Source of the DNA: Corbicula japonica
Taxonomy: Eukaryota; Mollusca; Bivalvia; Venerida; Cyrenidae
Assembly (NCBI GenBank): GCA_038501625.1
Contig: JAZAYU010000053.1
Span: 2,156,501-2,220,500 of the forward strand
DNA: 64,000 nt
Direction: 5' to 3'
Below the pieces are notes generated by a model that was not told the DNA's origin, did not search any database, and worked only from the letters and a program-made list of their open reading frames with translations. Below, one piece after another: positions 1 to 13,308 of this stretch (positions are counted from its first letter, which is position 1; every line of letters starts with the position of its first letter). Made by a program: the position numbers and the translations under genes.

Positions 1-921
1 AACAAAAAGCACTGCAATTTCAGAATCATGTTCCTTCATATTTCCTTTAGGCCTTATGCCCATTATTCTTTGAAACAAGATATTCCTGTTATGTATTTGT
101 TGAATTGAAGCTCGCAGCAGCGTTATGAGAATGAAACACTCACAAATAACAGCCTTTACATACCCATACCGTTGTAAAACACTTCCAGAAATCACATTTT
201 CACAATCTCATATCTTGCACAATTTTATAAAATCGTTCGAAGACATAGGTGTAATCACTTAAAACAAAATAAAACTAAAAAATCAACTGACATCAACTTG
301 CTCTGTTACAGTTTCAAAATGTAAACAATCTTTAATTACGTCACAAAACTCTATATGACGTAGTAGCGAAAGCATTTATCGTGACGTAGTTAATTAATGA
401 ATAGACGATTGCTCAGTAAATATATCAATTAACAGAGCAGGAAAATGGCAAACATTGATATCAGCCCGCCACATGTAATAAAATGGTTATAAACCAGTGT
501 TAAAGGGCCGGAAGGTGATCTCGGCCCGGCCAAGCAACATAGGCCCTCGAGCTAAAGCTCTCGGGCCAATATTGCTCTTCCCGGCGGATCAAACATGGCA
601 ACTACAGTAAAATATGCATATGAGAAATAGCCACACTCAGAAAACACAGCCTCCGCACACAGCCAAAAAGCAGAGTTAACAAGAACATAGGTATATAAAA
701 TGATTTCAATTTCAAATAATGCACCACTAACAACTAACAAACATGAAAACCTGAGGGGTTACCACCTTGGAATGGTCGGTGGCAAACGATATGCCACTAG
801 AGGTATAAAGCAGGTTGTAAGACTTACTTAGGTTTTCAGCATATCCCAGACTCTTCTTTCTATTGGGAACACCCTTCTATTGTTCATTTTGTTTATAATG
901 GTAGTTGACTTTACTTTTCAG
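1..921. other. Rotatin intron sequence, no gene seen
   Basis: No exon with splice signals is visible on either strand. A GC-richer patch at about 500-590 contains an imperfect hairpin, GGCCCTCGAGC/GCTCTCGGGCC (542-567), amid AT-rich DNA. It is probably part of a dispersed repeat, but I do not see its ends. Confidence 0.5.
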
Positions 922-3900
922 GCATCAAGAATGTCAAAGGAAATATTGAGCATGTGTGAAGGTGGTTTTATCAGCCTTCCTTATCACAGACATCTCAACT
1001 ATGTGACAGAAACAATCAGGCTCTGTTCGGACATGTAAGTTATCAGATTTATGCTGATGGGTTAAGATGATAGACATTTGTTACGGTAGAATAAGTAGTT
1101 TAATCATTTAGTATCATGTGCAGCTATTGTAGATCAGATCAGACGGCACATGTCTTTGAAGAGAAAGTAAACACTTTACTCTATAGATACAGCTTATCCC
1201 TGTATTCCATGGGATATGGCTGTTATCCATGGGTAAACTGTAGATCCAGATCAGCTTATATATTTGTGCTTCTGATTTGGATCTACACAGGTTCCTTAAA
1301 GATGCATTAGGTTATTTCTGACAAAGAAGCAAACACTGTAGTAATACGCAGATTTGTAGGCTGATCTAGATCTACACTTGTTGAGCATGTGATAAAACGT
1401 GTTTAATATCGAGTGAAGGGTTATATTACTATGAATGACCTGTGTAGATCTGGATCAGCCTGCACATCTGTGCATTCTTACCAGGATCTACGGTGTTTGC
1501 TTCTTGGTTAGAAATAGCCCAATGAACCTTAAAGTGACTTGTGTGAATCGAAATCAGAAGCACGAATTTACAAGCTGATCTGGACCACAATGGTAGCAAA
1601 TGGTATTGTTGTATCCATGGACCAAAGGTTTAAAATTGAAGGCTTTGCCACTGTATTATTTTGTTCGAGATTTAAATCTACCAAGTGATTACAAACTACA
1701 CAATGCTTTATCTTTAATTACAACTGCAGTGGTATCTTATTGTAGTGGAAATTGTTTAACCTTTACTGGCATGATATAAGATAACTTCATGTACAGTTTT
1801 CATTTAACGGAGCAGAAATGTCATGCAAAAATGGTCTGGATAGCTCTTTGTGTGTAACAACTTCTTGGATGTGGTGAAAATATTACTTTGAAGACCATCT
1901 GATATGTGGGGTTGGCATCACCTGCCTCAAAGATGCAAGTTGTTTGAACATAGGGCTATTCATCAAAAAAGGACTTGGTATAAGGTCCTTAATGTAGATT
2001 CAGGAGATTGATATTGAAGTATTTTTTATGTGTTCTATAGCGCTACAGTGTCCAGGTACTATTTGCACAACAATAATAAATCACTGACTGAAGCTGTATG
2101 TTCATGTATGTTTGAGAGGTCAGAAGGGATATGTTCTATGTATGTATAATGTGATTTGGTTTGTACAGTCTGTCATTGTCTTACTGTTAAGATATTCAAG
2201 TGCTTAACCCTTTACTCAAAATAATTGTAATTTTTTTTATAACAGTCTGAAAATTCATGTAATCATTATTTAATTGAGAAGTTTTCAGTTTAATTGTAAT
2301 AAATAAATTACTTTCTTAAATAATGGTACCTATCCCAGCAAAGAATAAAACCTGATATAAAACAAATTAAAGTACATGTATCATTAATCATTGTGTTTGT
2401 GTCATTTCACTGCAAGTGCTACTCAGGGCTCTCACTACTTGCACATCAGGGAGAAGTTTTGTCATAATTGTACTGAATAAAGGAGAAGTTTGCAGTCCAC
2501 AGCATTCTTTCCCTATATAGTCTATACAAAATGACTTCCCCCATATCTCAAAGAGGGGAGAGGTCTGGTCACTTTTGAGAGACTACTTCTCCCAAGTCTC
2601 CCTCTATTGAGAGCCCTGGTACTGTTGTATGGGTATGTTGTTTGTTTGTCAGGAGTGTATCTTTTTTGTTTGTTAAACCTTAACTCTATTATTATGATAT
2701 GATATATATCCATGTGTGACCAGTGTAGATCTAGATCTGCCTGCACCTCTACTTAGTCTAATCAGAATTTACACTGGAAGTTTTTATATTCATTTCATTA
2801 TTTCTTACCAAAATCTAACAGAAAACCATAAAATGTCATGCCCATGAATTGTGTATTTTAAAAATTCATGAAATTAACTGTTCATGAAAGTCAGTTCATG
2901 TACACATGAAGTATTAGCCCATATATTTCAGTTGTTCCAAATCACAACACTATGAGGCCCTGCAAGCAGCATACAGAAAACTAGTGCTCAAATCCCTGTC
3001 ACACCCTGTAGACAAAGTACGACTACATGCTTACACAGTTGTCTTGCAGACAGTAAAGGTAGGTGATAATAAAACACAAACACTGTTGGAAAAATACAGC
3101 TTTTTTTGAGGATAGGTTGTTAATAATCAATCTTTAAAATAATTGTTGCAAATGGATTTTATATGTTAAACAGGATAGAAACAAGTCTATAGTTTGAGAA
3201 CAATAATTGGTATTCTTCATTCTGTATTTATTTTGTGAATTCCTCCAATTTGTCTGATTTGTTGGATAAAAAATATATTTACTGACATATTTCATTGTCT
3301 TGTTTAATAGACCCACCTAAGTGTAGCGAAGGCATCAGATCCGACGTCCACATCCTGTACCAAGGTGAAGTTCATCATCAATGCTGACATGCTGTATGAA
3401 ATCATTGTATTTGGTCTGGCAGATAAAGATGCCAAGGTATGCTAACCAGACTGTAGTTAGTTCCATTTTTTTAATATGAAAATGTTTTGGATAATCAGTA
3501 ATTGAATATTTTCATTACAGATAAAAGCTTAACTTTAGTTTTACATGTTTTTTTTTGTAGAATTTTCTGAACATGACCTGGCTCCAAGGTTACAAAACTG
3601 AGCATTGACACAAGTCTAAGGTTTCATAATATGATTGGTTGAAAGTAAGCAGTGTCTCTGAACTCAACAATTATAAGCTTGAAATCAGAGACTTGTTTAA
3701 ATGCTCAGTTTTATTTTTGTGTTCTGAAGTTTTAAGAAACTTCCCTTTCAATCTTCCTGTCATACTCATTATTGTACATCTTACATAAACCTTACCTGCT
3801 AAATTCATGTACTGAACTCTTTCATACTGAGCTTGTCTGCTAATTGTTCATTAATGTGTTGTGCTGAAAAGCAAATACTATAGAGCTAGATATATGGTAC

Positions 3901-6900
3901 TGGTCTACACAAGTTGCAAGTGTGGTTTCAGTCATAATTTATACCGAAAGGATTAATTAAGAATACAAATTATTTACTCATATCTTCAGATGAATTACAC
4001 ATTCCACAAATTTCTATTCCAGGTGTGTAGCAGTGCCTCAGACATTGTGTGCCACTTGTTGAAGAGTCAGCTCCTGATGACCCCTGACCTCTGGCAGAAC
4101 CTCCTTCAGGTTGTCATGAGGTCACTTCCTGTTCTACAGGTATACATGTCTGATCGTGTCTTTTTTAAAATCAGTTTGAACATTTATATGTCTGAGTTTA
4201 GATCTTTACATCTTATGAAAACAGAACAAAAGCTGCCATTTCCCAGCTGGAATGAAACATTATGTGAAAGTACTGTTTTCTTTCTGTTTGTTAATTTTAC
4301 ATTTTTCCCCCAAAGCTGGGAAACCAAAAGCACCGAATTCCCAAATTTCCGATAGGGTTACAACAGCAGCGAATCTAATAGATTTTGTTTACAATGATAT
4401 CCTTTGACTTGGAATGGGTTGTCAAAGTTCGGTTTCCACCATTTTGATCAGAAACTATTATGTTTACTGTTTGTCAATAATTTGGTATAAACATAGATTG
4501 TTTAACATAACTAATGACATGTTTCAGTCATATGCCGGGCCAACAACAGTGCTGGGTACCACAGTTCTCTCCATGCTGGAACCAAGAACCACAGAATCAG
4601 CCAATGAAATCCCACTGCTAGACAAACTCCGAGGAACACTGAGATGTATGCTGTCCTCGGATCTCAAGTAAACAAACTATTTTCATTCATTAGGTTATTT
4701 TTGAAATTTAGCCAGTACTGTTATTGTTTGTTGTGCAGAAATTCCTTGATTAAATAGGGTACAGTGTAGACTTAGATCAGACTAGACATATGCACATGCT
4801 GATCTGGCTCTGTTAAGAATGCAACGTGTATGATTTAAGTAACAATCTTATAAAAACTTTTGCAGTTGGCTAGCCTTCCCGGCCAGCACGTTTTACAATT
4901 TCATCCACCTGAAAATGGTTTACCTGCCCACTCAGTTTTTTTTTCCTTTTAACCAAGATAAGAACCTTTGTTGTATTCTAATTAGTTGGGCAGGTACTTA
5001 TTTTGATGACTATGTCGTGTCTTGTACTTTTAAACGGTCAGACTTCTAAAGGACGTTCAGTTTTAACCCTTTCCTGTATAGATACACCTTTATTGCTAGG
5101 GCGAACAGTTTAGATCCAGATCAGCCGGCACATCCGTGCCATCTGATCAGGATCTAAACTGTTCGCTTTTTGATTCATTTGGTTATTTCTGACCAAAATG
5201 CGACCAGTGAAGATCCTGATCAGACGGCACGGATGTGCCGGCTGATCTGGATCTACACTGGTCGCACACACATAAAAATGCGTATATATCTAGGAAAGGG
5301 TTAATAATGTGTATTGATAAGCATTGCTGCATTGTCAGGGTGAGATCAGAAGCTTTGAAGAGGCTGTCCTGGTACCTGTCCAATGAGACTAACAGCAGCA
5401 AAAAGTTACCCGTCTTCTCAGAACTGGATGTGTCCAACCTGGCCAATGTGTTTATTGTAGACACCCCAAGGTCGGTAGAGGAGGATCTCGGCAGATCTGT
5501 CTTCCAGGTAGGTTTACATCTTTGCTATCAATGTTAACATTTTCACTGTGCTGTAAACTTTTTTGGACACCTTCATTGAACTTCTGGAAATATTAATACC
5601 TTTACAGTAATGTATACCTTCCACCTTAACTAAACAGTAAAATCTGTTTTTGTGTAGCCCTTTCAAAGAAAAGGCATAGGGATTGCTTTGTTAGTCAGTC
5701 CGTCACAAATACTTAATGTTGCTGTAACTTTGCCATTTCTTAATATTTCTTCATGAAACTTTAAAATTATATTGCTTCTGACAACATGTTTGTGATAATG
5801 CCAAATATATAGATAGATGTTGATAGAACCTTTTGTCATGTCTTACAGATTTTCAGTTAAGCTGCATTGTTTTGCACTTTAGTAATGAAAAAAACTTGTT
5901 TGAAGTTGCTATTTGATTACAGAGAATTTGTGTTTACTGGATAAAAACTGGCTTAACCTGCATAGATTTAAGGATTGATCATACATAGAGCAGAAATAAG
6001 ATGTTTACTGATAAAACAATGAATTTGATTAGTTTCGATATAATCTTTATTATCTTATGCAGGTTGATGGGTTACGGAAGGTGTATGAGATATTTACATC
6101 GCTGTCAGTAGACCCAGGTGTGAAGAAATCAGCTGTTGATCAACTTGCAATCATTTTACAAGGTACACTGTGTTACATACTTCATCTTACATTAAAAAGT
6201 GCTGATTCTGTAGCCACTAATAGGCTATATTCCATATTTAAAAGTATCTTTTTTCCCCAATTTTCAGTAAATAAGTATCCCACTTGAAATTTTTCAAAAT
6301 TAAGTTTTTCAAATAGCCATATTTGGAAGCAAACATTACTAAAATATGAATAGTGCTGTCAACTGCTGCGACAACTGCATCTAAATGAGAAAAAATCTGA
6401 ATTTGACAATGTTGGACTTATTTAAATTCTCCTCATTTTAGACAAAATACCAACATTCTCATGTTAAATGGCTAACAGGACAAAAATTTAAAATTTAGTC
6501 ATCGTAGAAATAAATCCTGGCTAAAGTGTGACTGAAAACAGTTTTTAAATTTCAATGCTTAAATGTATGAAAATATCCCTGAATGTGATTTGTTTCTATT
6601 TTATCTAGATCCCACATTACACGCTGCATTTAAGAAAGATGGGGGAGTAGAAAAGATTCTAGAACATCTACAGCTCGGTGTCCTTAGAGATGGGGACTCT
6701 AACACTGTGAGTATACATCACTACAGCCAGGCTATGTAAGACTCTTTCTTTCCCCTTGTATTAACCCTTTCCTCTATATATGCACATTTTATCATTTGTG
6801 TGACCAGTCTAGGTCCAGATCAGCAGGAACATTTGTGCCTTCTGATCAGGATATGCACTGTTCACATCTTGGTCAGAAATAACCTAATAAATCAAAAAGT

Positions 6901-9900
6901 GAACAGTACAGATCCTGATCAGATGGCACAAGTGTGCTGGCTGACCTGGATCAACGTTGTTCGCACATGAAATAAAATGTGTATATTTGGAGTAAAAGCT
7001 GATTTTCTGTAGAAATGAGAGATATAAAGAATGTGTTGATTTAAGTATCGAAACAGGTATCTGATGTATCAATCAAGTACCAAAAAAAAAGGATTATGAC
7101 TCTGTGATGTAATTTTTTACATGCATGATATTCAAATAGGTAGTGGTGTTTACATCAGTTTAACCATTTACCATTGGGATACTATTTTACAGATGTGCAG
7201 GCTGATCTGGATCTAAACCAGTTGCCCATGGGGTATACTTCATATGCCATGGAGTAAAGTCTTAATCATTTCTTTTCATTAACCCTTTCCTCCATAGATA
7301 CACCTTTATTGCGAGGGCGAACAGTTTAGATCCAGATCAGCTGGCACATCTGTGCCGTCTGATCAGGATATAGACGGTTTGCTTTTTGATTTGTTAGGTT
7401 ATCTCTGACAAAAATGCGACCAGTGCAGATCCTGATCAGATGGCACAGATGTTCCGGCTGATCTGGATCTACACTGGTCTCACATGTGTAAAAATGTGTA
7501 TATATGGAGGAAAGGGTTCAATTTGAATTTGAAAAACTTACATATGCTTGGGTATCAGATAAGAGACATGATCTTTTGACAGAGCCTGGTTACTGTTTGT
7601 AACAGTTGTCTCTAAAGATAAGATTGTCGAGTATGTACCTCTTGAACATGTAGGATCCTTACTGCCAAATCTTGCGGAACACAAACCATATCTAGGGTCT
7701 ACATAGGTCTTTCTCCTACACAGTTTTTTAAATCAGGCAAAACAGTGTTGGAATGTGTCAAGGCACGATGGTTTTCTGTTAACCCTTTCCTCCATATATA
7801 CACCTTTATTGCAGGGGCGAACAGTTTAGATCCAGATGAGCTGGCACATCTGTGCCATCTGATCAGGATCTTAACTGTTCACTTTTTTTATTCATTAGGT
7901 TATTTCTGACCAAAATGCGACCAGTGCAGATCCTGATCAGACGTCGTGCCAACTGATCTGGATCTACACTGGTCGCACATGCGTAAAAATGTGTATTTAT
8001 GGATTAAAGGTTTAACATTTAAAAATTTCTAGCATGAAGCATACAGATATATATAAGTACTAAAATATTTTTGACATTTTTATGTTTTACATTTGTTTGT
8101 ATCTATTTTATAGAACAACAATATTCAGTATCTACCTGGTTGTATGACAGTGTTGAGGAACATCGTGCACCATGACTACAGTCTCCGGCATAAACTGGCT
8201 CATGATGCCCACATCTACTACACCCTCATCAGAGGTAGTACCTGCCTGCTGTGTACAATTACAATCAAGTTTGATAGTTTGCTTTAAACAGGGGCAGATC
8301 CAGAGGGGGTTCAGTGGCAGCTATATTAAATTTTCATGGGGGTTTTGACCAGAAAGTTGGAAATTATCATGTTAACTACCCTAAAACTGCCTCACACAAA
8401 CCCCTTTCTGGAAATCTTGCATCTGACCATGATCAAAGCATTCATAAATGTACTATAGATTTACAAACTACAACATTTTTGTAAACTTTGGCAGCCATAT
8501 TGGAGGCCATCTTGAATATCTGTCAATACTTGTAGTTCTGAATTGGAATTAAATTGCCCTTCACAAACAATTTTTAAATGGCAACAAGTAAGCAAAAAGT
8601 CCCATCGCTGAGGCTTAGAATGTTAGCTTTTATTTTTGGTAGAACACAAGTTTTAAATGAAGTTGTTAAGTTAGACTGTATTTGACTGAAGGCTTTATGA
8701 TTGCAAAACTTTGAAATAGTTGTCAGCTACCTAAAGAAAGAAAAAGTATAGTGAACTTTTACTTGGTTACGTGAGTTAAACATGTGTTAAAAGAGTTTGA
8801 TCCACGTAATGTGCCAACAAAGCAACAATGTACTGTTAATTTCCCTCTATGAAAACTAAAAAATTTTATTTGTCTTAAAGGGTCAATGCTTGTCAGTTTT
8901 GAAGACTGATTTGTCAGAGATAAGTTTTATCTTTTCTTGTGTTCAGTTGTGTTACGTTGTATATGATTAAATGTGAACTGGATTATGTGAAGGTTCTTTT
9001 CATGATTAGATGCAAATATGTTGCTCTGTTTAACAAGTTTCCAACAAATGTCTATTGTTTTCATGCTAAACTCCACCTAAACTTACATTTCTATATGTAT
9101 CTGACTGGTTTTCAGTGGCTCTTTTACATTCCCGAGATGACAGGACATGTTATGAGGTCTCCCATCTGTTAACCTTGTTAGTGTTTGATGAACAAGCGAG
9201 GTTCTTCATGGGGTAAGTCAGTTTGCGATAGGATTCTCATAGCAAAAACAAGCATAATGGGCAAAGCTTTTTTGTATAAGTCAACATGAACTTACTAGGG
9301 TTCTTTTATTGCATTTATTTGTCTTTGATTTAAATATTTGTCAACTAATTGATTGAATCCACCAGCCCATGATTTATATTTTTAAGTTCTTCAAAAAAGC
9401 AATAAAGAATTTTGGAGTCTCACAGTGAAGTATTGAAAATGTACAAATTCAAATATTATTTTATGATTTCAGGGGCAGTAAGAATACTACATTTTCTGTG
9501 CCACACATCGTCAAATTAAGGCAAGTACTTTTTGTTCTTTTATATTTACATCCATCTTTTATTTGGCTTAAGTGGAGTTCTATCTTGAGTAAAAAACTTG
9601 CCTTATACCAACTGCTCATTATTGAACTGTGCACAATGTTTTGACTATGTTATACACTGCAACTCCATTATATCGCGGACCTCGGGGTCCAAGCCCGCCA
9701 ACCGCGATATAAACGGAGCGCGATATAAGTAAATAATCGCGCTAAAACAATGAGGATCCGTTTGTTTTTGTTGTCAGATGCATGTAAATCACGGTGTTGC
9801 GTAATTAACACGCCGTGAAATCTACAGGTACATCAGGGAGTACGTTCCGTGCTGGAAAAATGTTTTAAAACAACTATTTATATAATTTATTATTTTAAGA

Positions 9901-12900
9901 AATATTTTTTTATAAAAAGAAATAAATTAATGTAAAAAAATGTTAGTTCGCCTCCGTCCGTCGTTGACCATGAGCAGGTAATGTCGAAATAACAAACTGT
10001 TTTGACGTTTCCTGCTCAATATCTGTCATGGTCAGCAGCTTGAATTAATTGTCGCTAATTTGCTGTTTGTCTCGCGAACGAAATTCTGCAAGTACTGTAT
10101 CGGCTTGGTGTTTTTCGCACCTATTGTTCGTCACAAGGGGGGTTTCATGTCAAATCAGAAGCAACGGCATTGTTAAATTGTATCTGTTGGTGATCTTTTA
10201 AATTGCGTCTTAAATCCCTGCATGCAAAATGTAATAAACAACCATCGCCGATAATGACGTAATACGACACGAAAAAAGCGTGCATTTCGTGAATTTGTCG
10301 CCAACGTCAATTTAATCATTTGGTCTTTTTTACCACCCACGAAGAATGAACAAACATATATATATTGTAAATGTACAAAAAAATTGGGATCCACGGACCG
10401 AGCGCGATATATTGGATATCGCGATATAACGGATCGCGATATAACGGAGCTGCAGTGTATCAATAATTCTTCCCAATATTTTGGTAAGAACTGAGAATAT
10501 TTAGTAGTGTAAATATATTTATTGTGTTTTATCAGGATATGAAAAACATTTGGATTGTTTATAGTAAGTGTAAAACCCTTCACACACTTTAAAAAAAAGT
10601 ATAATTGTTTTCATAACAAGATGATCACAGTAAAATTCTTATTTAGTTCTTCAGTATTACCACAAGGACTAAACATCCAACATAAGACAATACTGACAAA
10701 AGGAAACTTTCCTAAGGAAGCTAAAACAACTGAAGTGTTTACCAATTACTTCATAGCATAGGGCACATGTGATAAAATGTGTATATATGAGCATATAATA
10801 TGGAGTAAAGTGTGAAAGAGACAAATTCCATTTATCATTGTCAAGCGTTCAGTACAAAACAAGAATGCAAATTTTCAAATCTGAAATATATTCTATAATG
10901 AGAATCTTCCCATGTAAGTTAGCATTGTTCAGACCACTGTTTATGAATCATTAATCTATTGCTTTATAATTATAATCTCACAAAAATTGCTATATCTGTA
11001 TGGAATTGTCTATCTTTCCTATATAGGTCTGTGGTTAAAGCTACACCCTCATGTAAAAACTGTAAACACATTTTCAACCACAGTCCTATATAACCAACAC
11101 TGTTTTATATATCTATCATGAAATAAAGTGTATGTGTCCATATTTTATAGAGCATAGAACCACAAATGAAACAACTATAGATCCCAACTAATAGCCTATT
11201 CCGAACAGCAGATTGTAAATTATTGGGTCATAATTACCAAGACTGAATGAGATTCAGACTTTGTTGAAAACTAATGTACATCTTCGGTACAAAAATAATG
11301 AAAAGTGCAATTATGGACAATTAAGGTTTGATATTATCCCAGTTCTTTAAGAGATATTTAAATGTCAAAAGGGTTTTTATTACAGATACAAGCTTCCATT
11401 CCGGGCCAGTACCCACTATGAGAAGAGCCCTAACCAGTGTGCCATGCCCCCAGATCCTGACCCCCTGATGACAGGGTTACCCCTGGAGATGATGAGGATA
11501 TCGTGGAATGTTGCTTGGCATTCTGGGATGGATAGTCTGGTTCTGAATCTTGTCAACAATAAACAGATTGATACAGATGCTGAGTGAGTAATCTTACCTA
11601 TTGCTGACATATTATATACTGAAATACTACACAGCAGACTCTTTATAACGCGGTATAGAGGGTCCATCATCCCGACCGCGTTAATAAGTGAAACCGCGTT
11701 ATATTTTCCCACGCAAAATACATGTCCCGATTTTCCCGTGAAAAATACATGACCCGATTTTCCCGCCGAATATACTACCTAATACACAACTAACGAGATT
11801 ATGCATAATTCCACGTAACGTCATGATTCCCCACACTGTACTCAACAAATAATATTTCTTACAAAACATACAATTACCAAATTTCAAATAAAAAAGCAAA
11901 ACGGCAAGAGACTGACTAATAACACCAAGATCAAAATCGGATCGGCCTTAAATTATTGTAATGGAATTAAAGACCGTATATCTAGTTTGTTTAGATGCCT
12001 GCAGATATATTTTATTTGTTTATGACACGAACTCTGACATTTACGAACGTAAATGTAAAATAAATATTAAAACACTAACCATCGTGAACATATTCGATAA
12101 TTTATAAATTACATCCTAATTTTATCTCCAGTATAATATTTCAGTATTATTGCATCATCAACCAACTTAAACCAGCTAAAAAATGCCAAATGTCACGTAC
12201 ACACTTCTTGTAGATCAAACGATTTCATAGCAGAGCCGACAAAACATCACAGTCTCGATACGAGCCGACATTTTTCTTTGAAGTCGCATTTCATTGACAG
12301 ATATTATCGCTGTTTACCTCCATAGTCAAAAAGTGCAACATCCATGAAATTAACAGGAAGGCGGATCAAAGCAAAATGTACATCAATGAACTACCGACAG
12401 GTTTTAAAACATGATTGGGAATATTTTTTGTTTCTTTCTGAATTGTGCAGATTATGTGATAATTATAGAGACAGTCGAATTTAGTAATGGATCAATGATA
12501 AACAGTAAGTAAGCATTCAGAAGTTTGCCTCGGGCTGATATCTGTCACTGGGAAAGGTGTTAAAACACGGTTGTTTTAGGGATAAAATGTGTGCGTCACT
12601 TATGTACATGTTACAATTGTGACTTCCGGTTTCAATTTATTTGCTGTTTTACGATCAAAAATGACTTCCGGTTTCGATTTTTTGCCGTTTCATGCTAAAA
12701 AATGGACTTAGAAAAAAAATAGGGGATCCACGGGACGACCGCGTTATAATGGAGCGCGGATCTAAACGAAGCGCGTTATAAAGAGTTCGCAGTGTATCTG
12801 GTTTGTTAACATGTTACACGAGATGATATCTTGAATTCCAACATATTTCTGTTTTTTATGTCTGTACAAACAAAAATCACCAAATGAATAGTAAAAGGCA

Positions 12901-13308
12901 AATAACTTACCTACTCTCCTGCATTTTACAGGTCTCCTGCATGTAGGTTATAAGTGGAAAGTAATGTAAGAAGTGAACAAATTGATGAAATTTGTCAATG
13001 ATGCAGTTTGAATGATTTATTCTATGAGCAGCCGGAAATGTGTTTGGTTACAGAACTGTCACTTGACACTATTTTTGTCATTGTAGATATTCCCCAAAGT
13101 TCAAGCTGACACCAACAGACAAGATTGTCTTGATAACCAGTCACATAAAACAAGGGTTACAGTCTGCCATCTACGACATAACAAACTCCACGTCACACTT
13201 TGCTGTGTCAAGGTCACTTACCCGGCTGCTCAGCTACCTGGTTGTGCGGCACAGCTCTGATGTTACTGGGGTATTTCACACTCTAGACTGGTGTGGTGCT
13301 GTAGCAAG
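922..13308 (+). CDS. RTTN: Rotatin exons 1-13 of this window (residues about 1-559)
   Basis: Thirteen exons of 48-222 nt. Nearly every intron is GT-AG, for example donor ACAT|GTAAGT at 1035 and acceptor TTTTCAG before 922. Phases agree across all joins, which supports every border. The exon at 9473-9520 is only 48 nt and is followed by a GC donor, AAG|GCAAGT, at 9521. Alpha-helical armadillo-like text runs throughout, for example EALQAAYRKLVLKSLSHPV (exon 2) and ADMLYEIIVFGLADKDAK (exon 3). The window starts inside an intron, and no convincing exon is visible in 1-921. Introns hold MITE copies (5064-8014) and two TIR elements (9655-10457, 11630-12794), all outside the coding sequence. Confidence 0.82.

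Noticed and set aside
10173..10583. 136-codon minus-strand frame
   Set aside because: It spans the right end of a TA-flanked element and unique intron, with no recognisable domain and low-complexity composition.
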